DNA from: Gigaspora rosea
Taxonomy: Eukaryota; Glomeromycota; Glomeromycetes; Diversisporales; Gigasporaceae
Assembly: GCA_003550325.1 (NCBI GenBank)
Contig: QKWP01000251.1
Location: 62,001 to 126,000, forward strand
Length of the DNA stretch: 64,000 nucleotides
Direction: 5' to 3'
Position 1 is the stretch's first letter; the number at the start of each line of letters is the position of its first letter. The notes under the pieces are model-generated. The model was given only the letters and a program-made list of their open reading frames with translations, made no database searches and was not told the DNA's origin. Shown one piece after another: positions 47,743-59,974 of the stretch. The translations under genes and the position numbers were made by a program.

Positions 47743-48942
47743 CTAAGATACTTCCACCACGTCTTCCAGCATATCGTTGCGCCCTGTCAAATTCATTATT
47801 AGAAACAAGAATGAAATGTGTCGATCCAGAGGGGTGATATTTTTGTATAAACTCATTAGGTGGGTACTTAACCTTTTCAGGATTCTCGATTACTTGGAGC
47901 TCCTCTCTCTTAAAAGGTCTTTTGGGGTTACGACCTATTAAATGTTTAGTTGAATCAATTGGCTCATCCTCAAGATAGTATAAGACTGGCTGTGGTGGAT
48001 TTTTACCAACAATAACTTTTTTGATTTTATAGATATGCAATGACTACCACAGGTCAGTTTTTCTATATATATGCCCTCTTTCTAGCTCACCAGGTTTTAA
48101 GAGATATCTTACTGTGAGCCCCTTCTGTAATAGTGGTTCATCCTTTCCAATAGGTCTTTTAGGTTTAGTAGATATTTTAGGTATTACTTCTCCTAATGAT
48201 ACTGCATATGATGGCGACATGCCTATTAATCGAGTTTTATTATTATTCATATAGTCGATAATTTTCCAAAGTATCTTGTTCCATAATTTCGAGCATTTAC
48301 CTTCTTTGAGTTTTCTCTCTATGGCATATTGAATTTTGTATATAAGTCTAGCCAAATCTTGTTTGAATTTTTTAACTAATGCTAAGCTCTCAAAGCTATA
48401 AAGATCGACAACTCTTATAGGAACATTATATCGCTCCATTCCTTTAGCAAATGATCCTTTAAACTCACCAGCACCATCAACCATCAACAAAGCCGGCCAC
48501 TTGAGAGGATTTTTGGGATCATTGTATATTTTTTCGATCGCATTCCAAACCTCTGAGCTAGTTTTTGATGTTAATGCTACTGCACATTTATATCTAGTTG
48601 CCACGTCTATCAACACCAAAGTGTGTAAATGTATTTTTCCTCTTTTCTGATCATCGTGGACATGGGGGAGTAGGTCACATTGATGTAATTTATTAGGAAT
48701 TTGGCATTTAGAAAAGCTAGCCTGGGCCTTAATCTTTGGTGAGTGTCGATATATCTGGTAATCATACTGATTCTCTAACCAGTTTGTGATATCTTTAAGT
48801 CGAAAATGAGTATATCCTTCTTTTATACATATTTTTCGTATTTTTCTAGGATTAGAATAAAAGCGGGCACATTATAGTAGATCATACGAAGAACAATTTG
48901 CAATTCCTCATTAGGGTCTATAATAATAGTAGGTTCACTCAT
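47720..48942 (-). pseudogene. Retroviral-type (rve) integrase of Maverick type
   Basis: Start ATG 48942 (MSEPTIIIDPNEELQ). A one-base loss in the T run near 48,865 separates ~30 N-terminal codons from the main frame. The core then shows Asp in HQCDLL, the IDVATRYK segment, and Asp in MVDGAGEF. The expected Glu position in ALVxxF is Lys (ALVKKF), so the DDE triad is incomplete. A TAG at 48041 (TGG expected) precedes the C-terminal SH3/chromo-like part (IYKIKKVIVGKNPP). The gene is divergent to the Gag-protease gene with 52 bases between starts, probably a shared promoter. It would insert the element and make the 5-bp duplication; this copy looks catalytically dead. Confidence 0.85.
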
Positions 48943-48994
48943 ATACAAAAGACTAATTTTTTGATTCTTGTTTATTATGTTATAAAATACTGCA

Positions 48995-51900
48995 ATGACA
49001 CCAGAAATTAGCACAAATAGACTAGCTCAAGCTGAAGATAGTTTGCAAATAATAAAAAATCGATTATGTAAATTACAGCAGGATCTAGCCTTAAAAGAAG
49101 ATTATATTAAATATCTCGAAAAAGAAATTTTGATTCGAGATGGGGATTTGGATCCATTGTGACAAGAAATTTCTAATCTCAAAGAATGGTTAGAAAAGGC
49201 ACTTCAAGATTCTAAAAGCTGAGAGAATTATATAGGTTTTTAGAAAAACGGTTAGTAAATTTTCAGGATGAAATAGACAAGCTTAATGAAAAAACAAAAA
49301 TACTTATTTTATATAAAAATGGCAATGATAATATAGATAGATTCGAAGAAGAGACAGAGTCTCGAATTTTTAATTCATCATTGCTTTGCAATATGGCTCA
49401 ACAACCAGAATCGCCCAGATTATTTTTACCTGAAAATCAAGCTACAATTCAGAATCATAGAATTCAGCGAGAGGTTGATAATATTAGACGGTATTTTCAA
49501 AGCCCAACTACAATAACACCTACATTAAATGATATTGTAAATTATCTTAACATATTCTCTGATGCTGGTAATAGGCTTGAACGATTGGTACTAGAAATAT
49601 ACCCACGGGCAAATGCTCGTGCAATTAATGCTGAAAACCGAGTAGCAGATTTGCAAACCCAGCTAACAAATTTGCAAACCCAGATAGCTGATTCACAAAC
49701 CCAGATAGCTGATTCACAGACCCAGTTAGCCACGCTTCAAAATGATTATGATCTCTTTATCAAGCTTATAGAGCCCACAAACTTAATTATCACTTATTAA
49801 AAGCAACTTGTATAGAAAAAAATAAGCATATATCAGAGCTACTCCAAGAAAAATTTGTATCATGCCTTTTAAATAGACAATTTCAGATTCAAGCCCAGCA
49901 AAACTGCCAGCAACTACAAGATTGTAAGATGGATGGGGCAATTACTATACATCTTTTAAATCTTACAACAAATCTATACAATAAGTGGAAAAATAAATAC
50001 AAAACTCTAGAAAATGATTTATTACTTGCTGATGTTCAACTGGACAACAAGTGGGGTAAGTGGAAAGCCCGAGCCCAAAATTCTGAACAATTAATTAATA
50101 ATTTAAATCAACAAATTTTTGCGCTACAGAATAACCCACCTATAAATAACAATAGAAGAAGTATAGCAGGATATGCACCCCCAACTTACCACGGATATTC
50201 CGATGAAGATCCAGAGGAGTTTATTGATTCTTTTTGTTCATATCTTATGGCTGCTGAAATCGATATAGCTGGTGGGCATGCCAATAGAGTTCGTGCACAT
50301 GGACTCTTTAAAACATGCCTTAAAGGCAATGCCAAAGATTGGTATGAAAGGTCTCTTCGAAGAAAGAATTAGGAACTGAGAAATTTACTAGATAATACTG
50401 GGCAGGCCACTTTAGCTCTGGTTCAAGGACGAACGGCTGTGCAACTTGGTGCAAATTTAAGATATGGTGCTATGGGTCAAGTCGGAAATATTGTTATTCC
50501 AGCTCATACAGTATTTGATGAGGACTGGTCTTTTGCTGATGGTTGTCCAACTAATCGCATAATAAATCTACCAAATGCCAACGTTGGTCAATCTGTGGTG
50601 GCAGGTGGGGTTCGACTTGGTCAGGTAATATACTGGCTCAAGACTAACTATCCAATCGTTACTGCAGAGAAAAAACGAATGATCTTTGGATCAGCAGTTC
50701 AGGGTAGTGATCCCGTTGGTCGTTTCTATTTAAAATTGCGTAAATTGGCTAGACTCGCTGGAATTGATGAACAACAAATTCGATTACAATTTCTTCGCGG
50801 CATTTCCCCCTGATAATCAATTAGAAATTCGACGCATTGGAATTAACAGGCCCATTTCTGAATTGCTCACAGAACTTGAAGAGATTGAAAGATATAAGGC
50901 CGAGCAATTATCTGGAGCTTATCTGCATTCAAATTCAGATTTGGTATCAACAAGAAAAACCCATAATGTAGATACTAGCAAATTGGTGATGACTAAAACT
51001 GAAATTGAAGAATTGGTAAGAAATACAATGGCATCTACTCAATCTGCACCAGGTGACAAGTTGAAACGTCCTAGTCAAATGGAACCAGGTAAAATATATA
51101 GGGACCCAAACCTATGCTTGAATGATCAAGAATAGTTCGAATGGATAGTGCGACAGACGTCTTAGTGCTTTAGCAGGTCCATCTACTTTACAATCTTTAA
51201 TAAATACAATTACTAAAGGAGTAGTTGATAAATTTTCTTCCTTCTTGCCTAAGAAAAATGGAGGAAATGTTTTAAAAAATGACAAAGTCGATTCGGATGA
51301 AGAACTGGCCAACCTCACACAAAAGCAATTAAAATTACATGTAGCTAGAGCTGTTAAAAAAGCTATGAAGTCGCAACACTGTTGCTCAAACTGTAATAGG
51401 ACTGGACATAATTCTCGCAAGTGTCCTCGAAAAAAGAAAAGCAGGTCTAAGAAGAAAGGTAATGACAATAAGGTTTCTATAAATTCTGGTTCTGATACTA
51501 ATAATTCTTCCAGTAGCGATTCTGGATCTGATTCCTCCGATAATGAATCCGAGTCTGAGGAGTCTTCATCTGAAGTTAAAAGTATGAATGTTAACATTAG
51601 CAAGATAAAAAAAAGTAAAGAAATCTGGCTCACGAAATAAGGATGCTTACGTACCTAAATTATCCTCTAAGAAGAAATCTAGTCCAAAAAAACGTACTTT
51701 ACAAAAGAAATCAGGTACGATTATTGACTCACAAATTCGAAAAATTATTCTAGCTATGTTTAATGATCCAGAGATTATAGAAACAATTAAAATCATTATT
51801 AATAATCCGAATTTATCTATGACTCAAAGAGTCGCCCCTAAAGGGCCTGCAAAACCTGACTTTATAAATTATCGAGAGCTGGCCCCAGAAATACCCGAAT

Positions 51901-52559
51901 CAGATGGTGAAGAGGAGACATTGAATGATCCTATGGAGATAAATTTTGTTCGAAGAAAGGAACCTACTACAAGCCTTGCAACTATACCAGTTAAAATCAA
52001 ACGCTTAAAAATTCTAGCATTGGTACTAGATAGTGGAGCTGAATCTCCAATTACATCAGAAGACATTGTTAAACGTGTAAATTGGCCAAATGATAAATCA
52101 GAAAAATATGATCTTAGTGGGGTTGCTACAGTTCCAACAGAATCTATTGGTATTGCTCGTAATTTTCCATTAACATTTCCTCCAGGTTTTACTATACGTG
52201 AAGATTTTGTAGTTGTATGTGTCCCTAAACCAACATTGATATTTCCAAACCCACTTCTCAAGAAATATAAATGTGCTATAGATTGGGGTAAAGATGAGTT
52301 GAAAATTCCTTTTAATGGAAAGGATCATATTATTCTAGTTACTATGCACAAGGTAAAAAATAATCTCGAAGTAAATTGCACTACTACATCTCAGAATGAT
52401 AGGGACGAAGTCCCATTGCTTTGCAACAAGCCTTTGGTATCTGATCAAATTTCTCAAGAGGTGGATAGTAATGAGAGTGATAATGATCCATTGGAGGAAT
52501 GGCATGCTCCTGCGGGTTTTAGCCTAGATTCAACATTAAAAAAAACGCATGAGCCATGA
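48995..52559 (+). pseudogene. Coiled-coil / Gag / zinc-knuckle / retropepsin protein, several breaks
   Basis: The pieces fit one ancestral protein of about 1,190 residues. N-terminal coiled coils (MTPEISTNRLAQAEDSL..., then heptads with LQTQIADSQTQ repeats near 49,650-49,730). A Ty3-type Gag core around 50,170-50,360 (YHGYSDEDPEEFIDSF ... CLKGNAKDWYERSL). A helical segment ending LRGISPDNQLEIRRIG. A CCHC knuckle (CSNCNRTGHNSRKC) near 51,380-51,425 with Arg/Lys and Ser/Asp-rich tails. A retropepsin-like domain with LVLDSGAESPIT near 52,020. Breaks: TGA 49160, TGA 49220 with frameshift, frameshift ~49,797, TAG 50370 (TGG expected), frameshifts ~50,808, ~51,150 and ~51,612, mostly in homopolymers. 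There is no reverse transcriptase or LTR, so it is not simply a nested retrotransposon. It could form Gag-type particles in place of a jelly-roll capsid; that is inference. Confidence 0.8.
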
Positions 52560-52734
52560 GGAGTTAGAAAAATCGCTATATGAGGTACTCGAATTCAATA
52601 CTGAATTAATTGAGCTTAATAAAAAACTACGGACCTATAGAAATGAGTCTGATATTGAAATAGTATGTAGATTATTGCCCAGCAATGGCCCTTTGGGTCT
52701 ACAAACTACTCTAGAAAAAACAAAAGTAGATTAG
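52549..52734 (+). CDS. Small acidic helical protein overlapping the Gag-protease gene
   Basis: MSHEELEKSLYEVLEFNTEL..., 61 residues. Its ATG overlaps the last codons of the preceding gene by 11 bases, and its stop lies 4 bases into the converging HTH gene. The heptad-like spacing suggests a short coiled coil. No family recognised; it may be a C-terminal continuation of the Gag-protease product in another frame. Confidence 0.4.
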   Translation: MSHEELEKSLYEVLEFNTELIELNKKLRTYRNESDIEIVCRLLPSNGPLGLQTTLEKTKVD

Positions 52735-53162
52735 TTGGAATCTAAGACTCTTTTCGTCTCACATTTAGCTTTTTTTCTTTCTTTGCGATTTTGTGCAAGC
52801 CTAGCTTGTAAATCATCCATTTCAACTACTTTTTTTATCGGAATATTTACTGAATCAGATACCCAAACAGATCTAGAACTGGATCCTGGGTTTCTTTTCT
52901 TTGACTTTCTATCTGAAGTATTATTTTTAGACATTATTTCAGAAGAAACAACACTATGTATTAGTTGCTGTTTGCGCAAAGGTATGCCTTCAGCATGTCT
53001 TTTCCAAATTTCATATATTCTACGAGTTGAAGTACTATATCTATTAGCCATTTCCCTGCATGCATTTTTAACTGTCCCTCGAGATTGAATGATTTCCTCA
53101 ATAGCTTCTGGTGATAAATAAGGAGTACCAGCACGATAATACTCTACAGTTATGTGTTCTAT
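52731..53162 (-). CDS. Helix-turn-helix DNA-binding protein
   Basis: The open frame runs from about 53,162 (IEHITVEYYRAG) to 52731. The N-terminal segment LSPEAIEEIIQSRGTVKNAC followed by REMANRYSTSTRRIYEIWK has the helix-turn-helix pattern (Ala-rich first helix, then a STSTRRIYEIW recognition helix) seen in small regulatory or transposase-like proteins. The rest is basic with many Lys/Arg and a region rich in Ser. The only ATG in frame is 53051, inside the HTH; an upstream exon or a non-ATG start may be used. Possible role: recognition of TIR or promoter sequences of the element. Confidence 0.55.
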   Translation of the reverse strand: MEHITVEYYRAGTPYLSPEAIEEIIQSRGTVKNACREMANRYSTSTRRIYEIWKRHAEGIPLRKQQLIHSVVSSEIMSKNNTSDRKSKKRNPGSSSRSVWVSDSVNIPIKKVVEMDDLQARLAQNRKERKKAKCETKRVLDSN

Positions 53163-53413
53163 CCTTTTTATAATTATAAAAAATTATCGAAAATTATTGA
53201 AAATACTAAAATACTCCTATTTCTCTTATGTTAAAAAATGATCAGTAATCATAGGTAATTACATACTTAATATTCAATAATTTTCTAAAAAAATCAGTAA
53301 TTATCTATTATTGTTGAATTATATTGGAGCGTAATTTCTTTGATATCATTATCGATAAGTATATATGTGTTTCATATTTTGCTATTTTTTATAATATTTC
53401 TCTTTATTTAATA

Positions 53414-54400
53414 TGGCCAATGTAATAGACCTTAAAAAAGAATTATATAATGCCCTCCAAGATTCTTCTGAGATAGTTTCATACAATGCTAAATTGCAGG
53501 ATAAGTATGAAAAACAAGAAAAAAAATCAATCGGAAGAGAGGACGATGGGATCAGGATAGAAAGAAGTGGAGTAAAAAACTAGGAGGGGTTAATACCGAG
53601 ATCCAGAAATTATGCACTCATGATCTCAAACTCATTGTGAAGCTAGGCGTTTACAGATTGAAAGCGCTAATAAAGACATTTCTCTTGCAAAGTCCAAAGC
53701 TGAAAATGATATAAAATCCAAGAAAATTAAATCACTCGAGTTTATGATCAAGATATTAGAAAGTAAGTTGTCTTCAGCCCATAAAGATGTGATTTCAATT
53801 CAAAGCGACTCATCGAAAAAAGAATCCGAGATTTTATCTCGTAAGTCTAAAATAGTTGAAGTAGAACATGAGTTAGCTTCGAAAGGCAGTGAACTTGAGT
53901 ATCTGAAATCGGAGGCTATATCAAACCCCATACTTGGTAGAAACGGTGAAAAAAATATGACCAAGTCTGGTGATATATCTGCAATTAGTGAACTATCAAA
54001 AATCTCAGTAAATATTTTATACGTAAAAAAAGTATGGATCAAACTGAAAAAATTGATGGTAATATCTCAGATCATATTGATTATGAGAACACCCCGATAT
54101 CTGAGGAATCAATGATTCAAAGCTATATCCCAACTTCAAAAGTCGATGCTGAGAATTCTACCAAGTTAAGTGATGACATCAATATTAGTGAAACTAACAA
54201 CAATGTATTCCAAGGAATATCGGATGTGGCTCCATACCTTGTACAGCCAGAAAATCATACCTTCTCTTTGATTGAATCGAATTTCCAGATGTCACTACTG
54301 TTGGCATATATTATTCTTATTTTGTTGGTTATTGCAGTTATATGGTTCGTGGTATTGAGGCGTGAATTGAGTATAGGTAAAAAAAGTGATCGGCTATAGG
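53414..54400 (+). pseudogene. Coiled-coil protein with C-terminal membrane anchor (frameshifts)
   Basis: From ATG 53414 (MANVIDLKKELYNALQDSSE) a helical protein can be followed through frame changes near 53,525 and 53,630. A long heptad region follows (LEFMIKILESKL...KKESEILSRKSKIVEVEHELA), then another change at the A7 run near 54,026. The last part (MDQTEKIDGNISDHIDYE...) ends in one strong transmembrane segment, MSLLLAYIILILLVIAVIWF, and a short basic tail. It is an apparent C-tail-anchored membrane protein. Not recognised; a minor structural or fusion-related role would be speculation. Confidence 0.6.
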
Positions 54401-54491
54401 GTACGTGGGCTAGGCATTAGGAACTATCTATTTAAACTTCAGTATTTTTTATGTACGAAAAAATATATACGATGGTAATATAAAGATATAT

Positions 54492-57400
54492 TTATAGTAA
54501 GCTGACTGCCTTGTTCCATGTATTTAGAAAACTCTCTAGTGCTAGTTGATCTGTTTTCGATATATGAGATAAAGTAGGTTGTTCAGTAATCATCTCATTT
54601 TTTTTCATAGTCTCGGGTTGGCCAATTTTATCTGAGATTGTTATATGCTCTTTATATCGCATATGATATACTAACTTATGAAAGAAAACATTATATTTCT
54701 TGATAATTGGGATAAGCACATTTAGATGTTTCGTAAAATCAGAGCATATTGATTTTTTTATCCATTCACTTATCAAGAGATTATCATTTTCAGTATATGC
54801 TCTGGCATACTCTATGAACTTTTCCCATAATCTCTCGACATTATTGGTTGCCTTAAAATCCTCAAAACTAAGCCATTCCCCATGAAATATCTCGTAGGTA
54901 TTACCTACCTTCTGATATAATATATATTGTGCGGTTTTGATTGCATTCTTGTAGGCATGTTTGTAAGCATATCCACGATTAAGCATCATTTTGGGACTAA
55001 TACCACTCAAGCCATCTACATATTCCTCAAGCCATTTCTTGGCTTTTTTCTGAGAATACTCGTCAATTTGCTTATATTTCTCATCTGTGTCTTTGAGTTG
55101 CCAGATCTTATCAGAGAGCGGTGGTTGGTATCTATCGCATAGTTGATAAATCTGGCACAAAGACCAATAATTTTATTTTGGAGATAATATAATAAGTCTA
55201 TGTCCTTTTTGAGTTCCTTTGCCACATCAACAAATTCTATTCGGTCGCCCTTAGTTAGATTTAACTTTTTACCAGATAAATCAAAATCTACATCAGTTTT
55301 GGGTATTACATAACTGAAATGCTCACCCAGTTCAGGAATCTTATCTTTATAGGTTTTTCCTATTCGCTCTATGAACCGCTAAACAGCTAAGTTTTGAACA
55401 TTGGGTTTCCACGTATCAGTTTGAATGAACTGGTCAAACTCCCATTGTTTAGAATTTGTTACGGCATCTCTGAGAACATCTTCAACAATTTTATAGAGTG
55501 ATTGGTTATCCTCGACTTCCATAGCTTTTCACATAATTCGTTCACCAATAGTTATAAAGAGTTTTGATTGTCCCTGCTTCACAGTATCGATCCCTTTAAT
55601 AAATAACTTTTCTGGCTTAAAGGTTACTTTTTTCTTGTGAAGAATTCCAAAATATTTCTTTTTTCCAGTGAAAACAACAGGAAATAATACCTCCTCATAA
55701 GCCATTTTGAGATAAGTTGATCTACTTTTTATCTTAAGATAGGTATTCACTTCATTGCGTAATTTCTCTATTACTTTTATAGTAATATTAACCATTTTGG
55801 TCCAATACTCTAGTGTTGAAATTGAATTGGTTCTATAAGCTAGATCACATTTCTTATAATTATCTTCGGGGCAGGTAAGATACAATAAATCAGTATCGCC
55901 ATATTGAATTTCATATCCTTTTTTTAGTACGTATTCTGCAACAAGCTTAATATTGAATTGTCCCATTGTAGTAACGGCTCCAGCAAGCTGGCGTAGAAAG
56001 AATGGAGAAAGACTATTTCCAGTCTCGCTATAAAATGTATTCATATAAACTTTTACTGCCTTTTGTTTCGAATCCAAGTAAATGTGATCAAAACAGATAG
56101 AATCATATTCTATTTTGAAATTCTCATAAGATTCATTAATAAACGGAATCAAGATTTTATTTATTTTAGCACGTTTTTTTTTATCTTCAGCATTTTTCAA
56201 AGTATAATCAATAGCTTCAGCTACCGACAAATTTTCTCCTTTTATTTTACTATTTACTAATTCCATATAGTCTTTAATATTGCTAAGTATTTCCAATTGA
56301 GCCTTCATTTTATTACGTTTATCTAGAAGTTTTTCCAAAACTAATGGATACAACCCTTTTTTATCAATCTTGTTTTCATGTAATACCGACCAGGCTTGTA
56401 AATTCCGGCCATTAAATGGAAATTCAATTTTATGAAGACGTGTTCTTTTCTGTTGTAGTCAGTAGCTGTTTTTTCCTCTAATATCATCATTTCAGGTGAA
56501 AAGTTGTAAGTCATGAAAATAGATGGATATAATGATGTGAAATCCAAACCTGTTACTGGGCGTTTATTATTGAGGCCTTTTATGGGAGGAAATACATGAG
56601 CACCAGGATATTTTTCTTTTTTTTTATCTTTGCATGGTATCATACTAATCAATATATTTCACTTCCAGGCTTCAGCGCCTAAGAGATTACATACCTTCAT
56701 TCCATTTGCACGATAGTGAGTATCGAATAGAGAAACGTAAGCAATCGATGCAACTTCTCTATAATTGTTAATTATATTACGCTTAACTATAAGCTGTTGG
56801 TACCGTAGAGTATCAATAATACAGTAATCTGCTACCTCACGCATATGTTCTGCAGATTCTGTAGAATCGCTTTCTTTTGCTGTTTTGTAATAATTCCACA
56901 TACGGGTTATTGGCATATCGATTTTGCCTCCAAGATCACACATTTTTAAGTAAAACTTGAGTGAGTTTCCTTTTTGTACTTCAGAACGTGGATATAGTTT
57001 TTTGAAACTTGCACGAACATCAATCGGAACACATCCTGGTAACTTCAGGAAAGATAAAGTAAAGAACTCTTCTGGAGAAATCTTAATTTTTACTGCTAGC
57101 CGGCTAAAATCTTCTTCTTCACATATCTCTGAAGAACCCCCATAGAATTTAGATTTTTTCCTATGTTTCCATAATAACTCCAGCGCAAAATTTATCTATT
57201 TGTACTTTGCCATGAATTTGCAGACATTTGTATCCACATCCATTCAAAAATATGTAGTCGGCTAGCTTTTTCTAAGATGAAAGGCCAATTATAGTCTGAA
57301 TTATTGAAACCTACTACAATTTCGGGAGCTAGTGCTTTTCAACATAATGCAAATGCCTTTAATAAATTTATTTGATTTTTATATATGATTGTAATCGAAT

Positions 57401-58466
57401 CTGGGTTTGGTGTGGTTTCAATATCGACAAGACAGATTTGTTTTTGGCTTTGGGTCGTCTTTCCAGTGAACAATCATACAAATCATAAATACAGAATCTT
57501 CTGAATGCCATGGTCGAGATAATTGATCTATACCATGTTCTGTATGGGTTTCTATATCCCATGTTAGTACTAGAGTACGATCATGTATCATATACGAAGT
57601 TGGAAATAAATGGCTTATTGTATCTAAGTTTTCCACAGAATGGAGATTCTTTATAGATACTCGAAATGCATATGAACAAAGAATAGAACTTTTACTATAA
57701 CTATAATTGTTTATTATTCCCTATCCTGTAAGAGAAATTCCATACTCACGAGCAACTTTACGATAATATGTACTATGATCATCTGATGCAGTTTCCAGAT
57801 TGTGTTTTTGGATAATATTAAAAGCTATCTTTCTTTGGAAAGTATTTGTTGTATAAATACGAAGATATGACTTTTTTTCTGTGTGGTACCCACGAATAGA
57901 AAATGCCTTTATGTGCTCTATTTTGATTTTACTCAGATCTACAGCTTTTTCTTTATCATCCTTTTCATTAGCGAGAATATTTTTTATTTCAACTTCAAAC
58001 AAATATATGTCTTTATTGTCAGGAATGCGGATGTCAAAGAAGATCTTAATACTAGTAATAGTTACTGCTGCTTTTTGACCATTGATGAGTGGACCATATA
58101 AACGCAAAATATAATAAGGAGTTCCATTGATATATTCGTTGGATTCTTCTATATCAGTAGGCATGAAAGGTATATTTTTCTGGTTAGCTAAGGCTCGTTC
58201 AAGAATTGAAGTCGATCCATTCTCATTTTCTCTAACTATATCATTGCGAGTTGGGATTCCTAAATAATCTTCACCTGAATATCTCAATATTGGCTTCACC
58301 TCTTCACTTTCCGAAATCTGTGATTGAGAAAAGGCTTTGGCCCCCGGTGGTAGAACGTCCCGTTATTTTTTTCCTCTATCTCTGGCTCAAAATTTTGGTT
58401 ATCCACGTTTGGCACATCAGATGATGCGAGTACAATGGGTGTATTATGTTCGGGTTGGGTACTCAT
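54492..58466 (-). pseudogene. Family-B DNA polymerase (Maverick/Polinton POLB), multiply broken
   Basis: It reads inward from the right TIR. ATG 58466 starts the same MSTQPEHNTP leader as the primase gene; a frameshift near 58,350 joins it to the main frame. The exonuclease part has LTWDIET (Exo I) near 57,580, GFNNSDYNWPF (Exo II, Asn where Asp is usual) near 57,305, and YCIID (Exo III) near 56,825. The polymerase part has LDFTSLYPS (motif A) near 56,540, KVYMNTFYSETG (motif B) near 56,030, YGDTDLLYL (motif C, Leu for the usual Ser) near 55,890, and GKKKYFG near 55,650. A C-terminal extension of >200 residues continues to 54492. At least five frameshifts and stops (e.g. TGA near 57,335) break it. 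Intact, it would be ~1,300 residues. Protein-primed versus RNA-primed cannot be decided; the linked primase favours the latter. Confidence 0.85.
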
Positions 58467-58564
58467 CGTAACTTATGTTGTTTTGAAACTATAATAGTGG
58501 TTAGAGAAAAGTTCAAATAAAAATTAATTATTTTAGATAATTAGTGTTAAACAATATAATCTAT

Positions 58565-58879
58565 ATGCTACTTAAAAATCGTATTAGTAAAACTTTAGAT
58601 ATGGGATCGAGAAAGAGAACAGTGGGATTTTACCATTGTCCTTATATCCTTAGAAATAGGAAGGTATGTAATTGGTGTTGTTATCGACCTGAAGGGTGTA
58701 CAGTTCATTGGGATTCACCCATAAAAGTTCCTTGTAAAGAACCTGGCTGTAGTGAGTTAACTCGTTCTGATTATGGTGCATGTAGAACTCATGCTAGTAA
58801 GTATCGATCTCAAGATCATTATCAGTGGAAGAAGCTGGAGAAGATGGCACGAGATACATCTGAGGTAAAAGAGTCTTAG
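58565..58879 (+). CDS. TIR zinc-finger protein, right copy (intact, 104 residues)
   Basis: ATG 58565, stop 58879. After ~12 residues an SKTLDMGSRKRT segment precedes a Cys/His core: FYHCPYILRN, VCN, CCYRPEGCTVHW, then VPCKEPGCSELTRSDYGACRTHA. That makes two probable zinc-binding units. A charged helical tail (KKLEKMARDTSEVKES) follows. It is transcribed outward toward the right end from the shared promoter. Because it sits in the TIR, an intact element has two copies. I do not recognise the family; binding of TIR DNA (autoregulation or end recognition) is a guess from position. Confidence 0.7.
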   Translation: MLLKNRISKTLDMGSRKRTVGFYHCPYILRNRKVCNWCCYRPEGCTVHWDSPIKVPCKEPGCSELTRSDYGACRTHASKYRSQDHYQWKKLEKMARDTSEVKES

Positions 58880-59974
58880 TAATTTATGTGCAATATATAC
58901 CTACTGATTGGAGATCATGTCCAAGTTTTTTTTCTAGGACGGATTTTTTCTAGGACGAAAACTAGGACGGAAAAAAACATACCTGTCGGCAATTTCAAGC
59001 GGAACAAAAGAGTTTTAGACTACCCGTCCAAGTTGTCCAAGTTGTCCAGGTAAATTTCGAGATTTCTTTACTCTTACATTTTTATTTATGTGTATAGAGC
59101 ATATGCATAGATATATATAGCGTATGTCGTATATGTACCAAAGCTATATACTATATATAGTGTATACCATAGAAAAGAGTTTGATATTTTTCCTGGAATT
59201 TTATTTTTTACCTGGACAACTTAGACGAAAATAGAACAAGTATAGAAGAACAAGTTAAAACAAAAATAAACCTTTTTCTCTCATAACATTATCTGTCCAA
59301 GTTAACTTTTTTTTACTAGGATGAAACCTGGACGATTTTTTTTCTAGGACACGAGCAGATCTATTTTAACCGCATTCTAGGATAGCAATCATAGGATATA
59401 ACTCATAGTCGGATAGGTAGATAAACATATATTTTGCTACTAGTGAAAACTTGTGACAACTTGTGACAAAAATCCAGCAATCAAAATCGGCATACATATT
59501 TGGTAGCATTAATCAGCCTTTTAGGGGCGTCTCTTTGAGACATAGCATATATATAGCATAACCAAATAGCATGTATATAGCATAACCAGAAATCGTGTAT
59601 ATAATATAACCAGATAGCATACCCGATAGCATAACCAGATAGCATATATATAGCACACCGATAGCAATTAGATAGCATTAATTGACGACAGTGTCGCATT
59701 TTTGTCATCATGACACATAATGACAAATTTGTAAACCATTTGTCACTCGAATGATGACGAACTCATAAACCAGTCATCACTCGAATGATGATGCATATAT
59801 GTCACTATCGTCATTTTCATCGATCACTAATATCTCTGATGACGCAAGCGCAAATCAGTCGTCACTCGAATGAGAGAGCGAATACTAATATATCTCTGAC
59901 GACGCAAGCGCGAATTAGTCGTCATTCGAATGACGACAGACATATGATCACGTCGTCAGACATAACCTAGATTA

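Noticed and set aside
49929..52559. Nested LTR retrotransposon as the source of the Gag-protease gene
   Set aside because: No LTRs, RT, RNase H or integrase adjoin it and the N-terminal coiled coil is part of the same ORF; kept as an alternative only in the finding.
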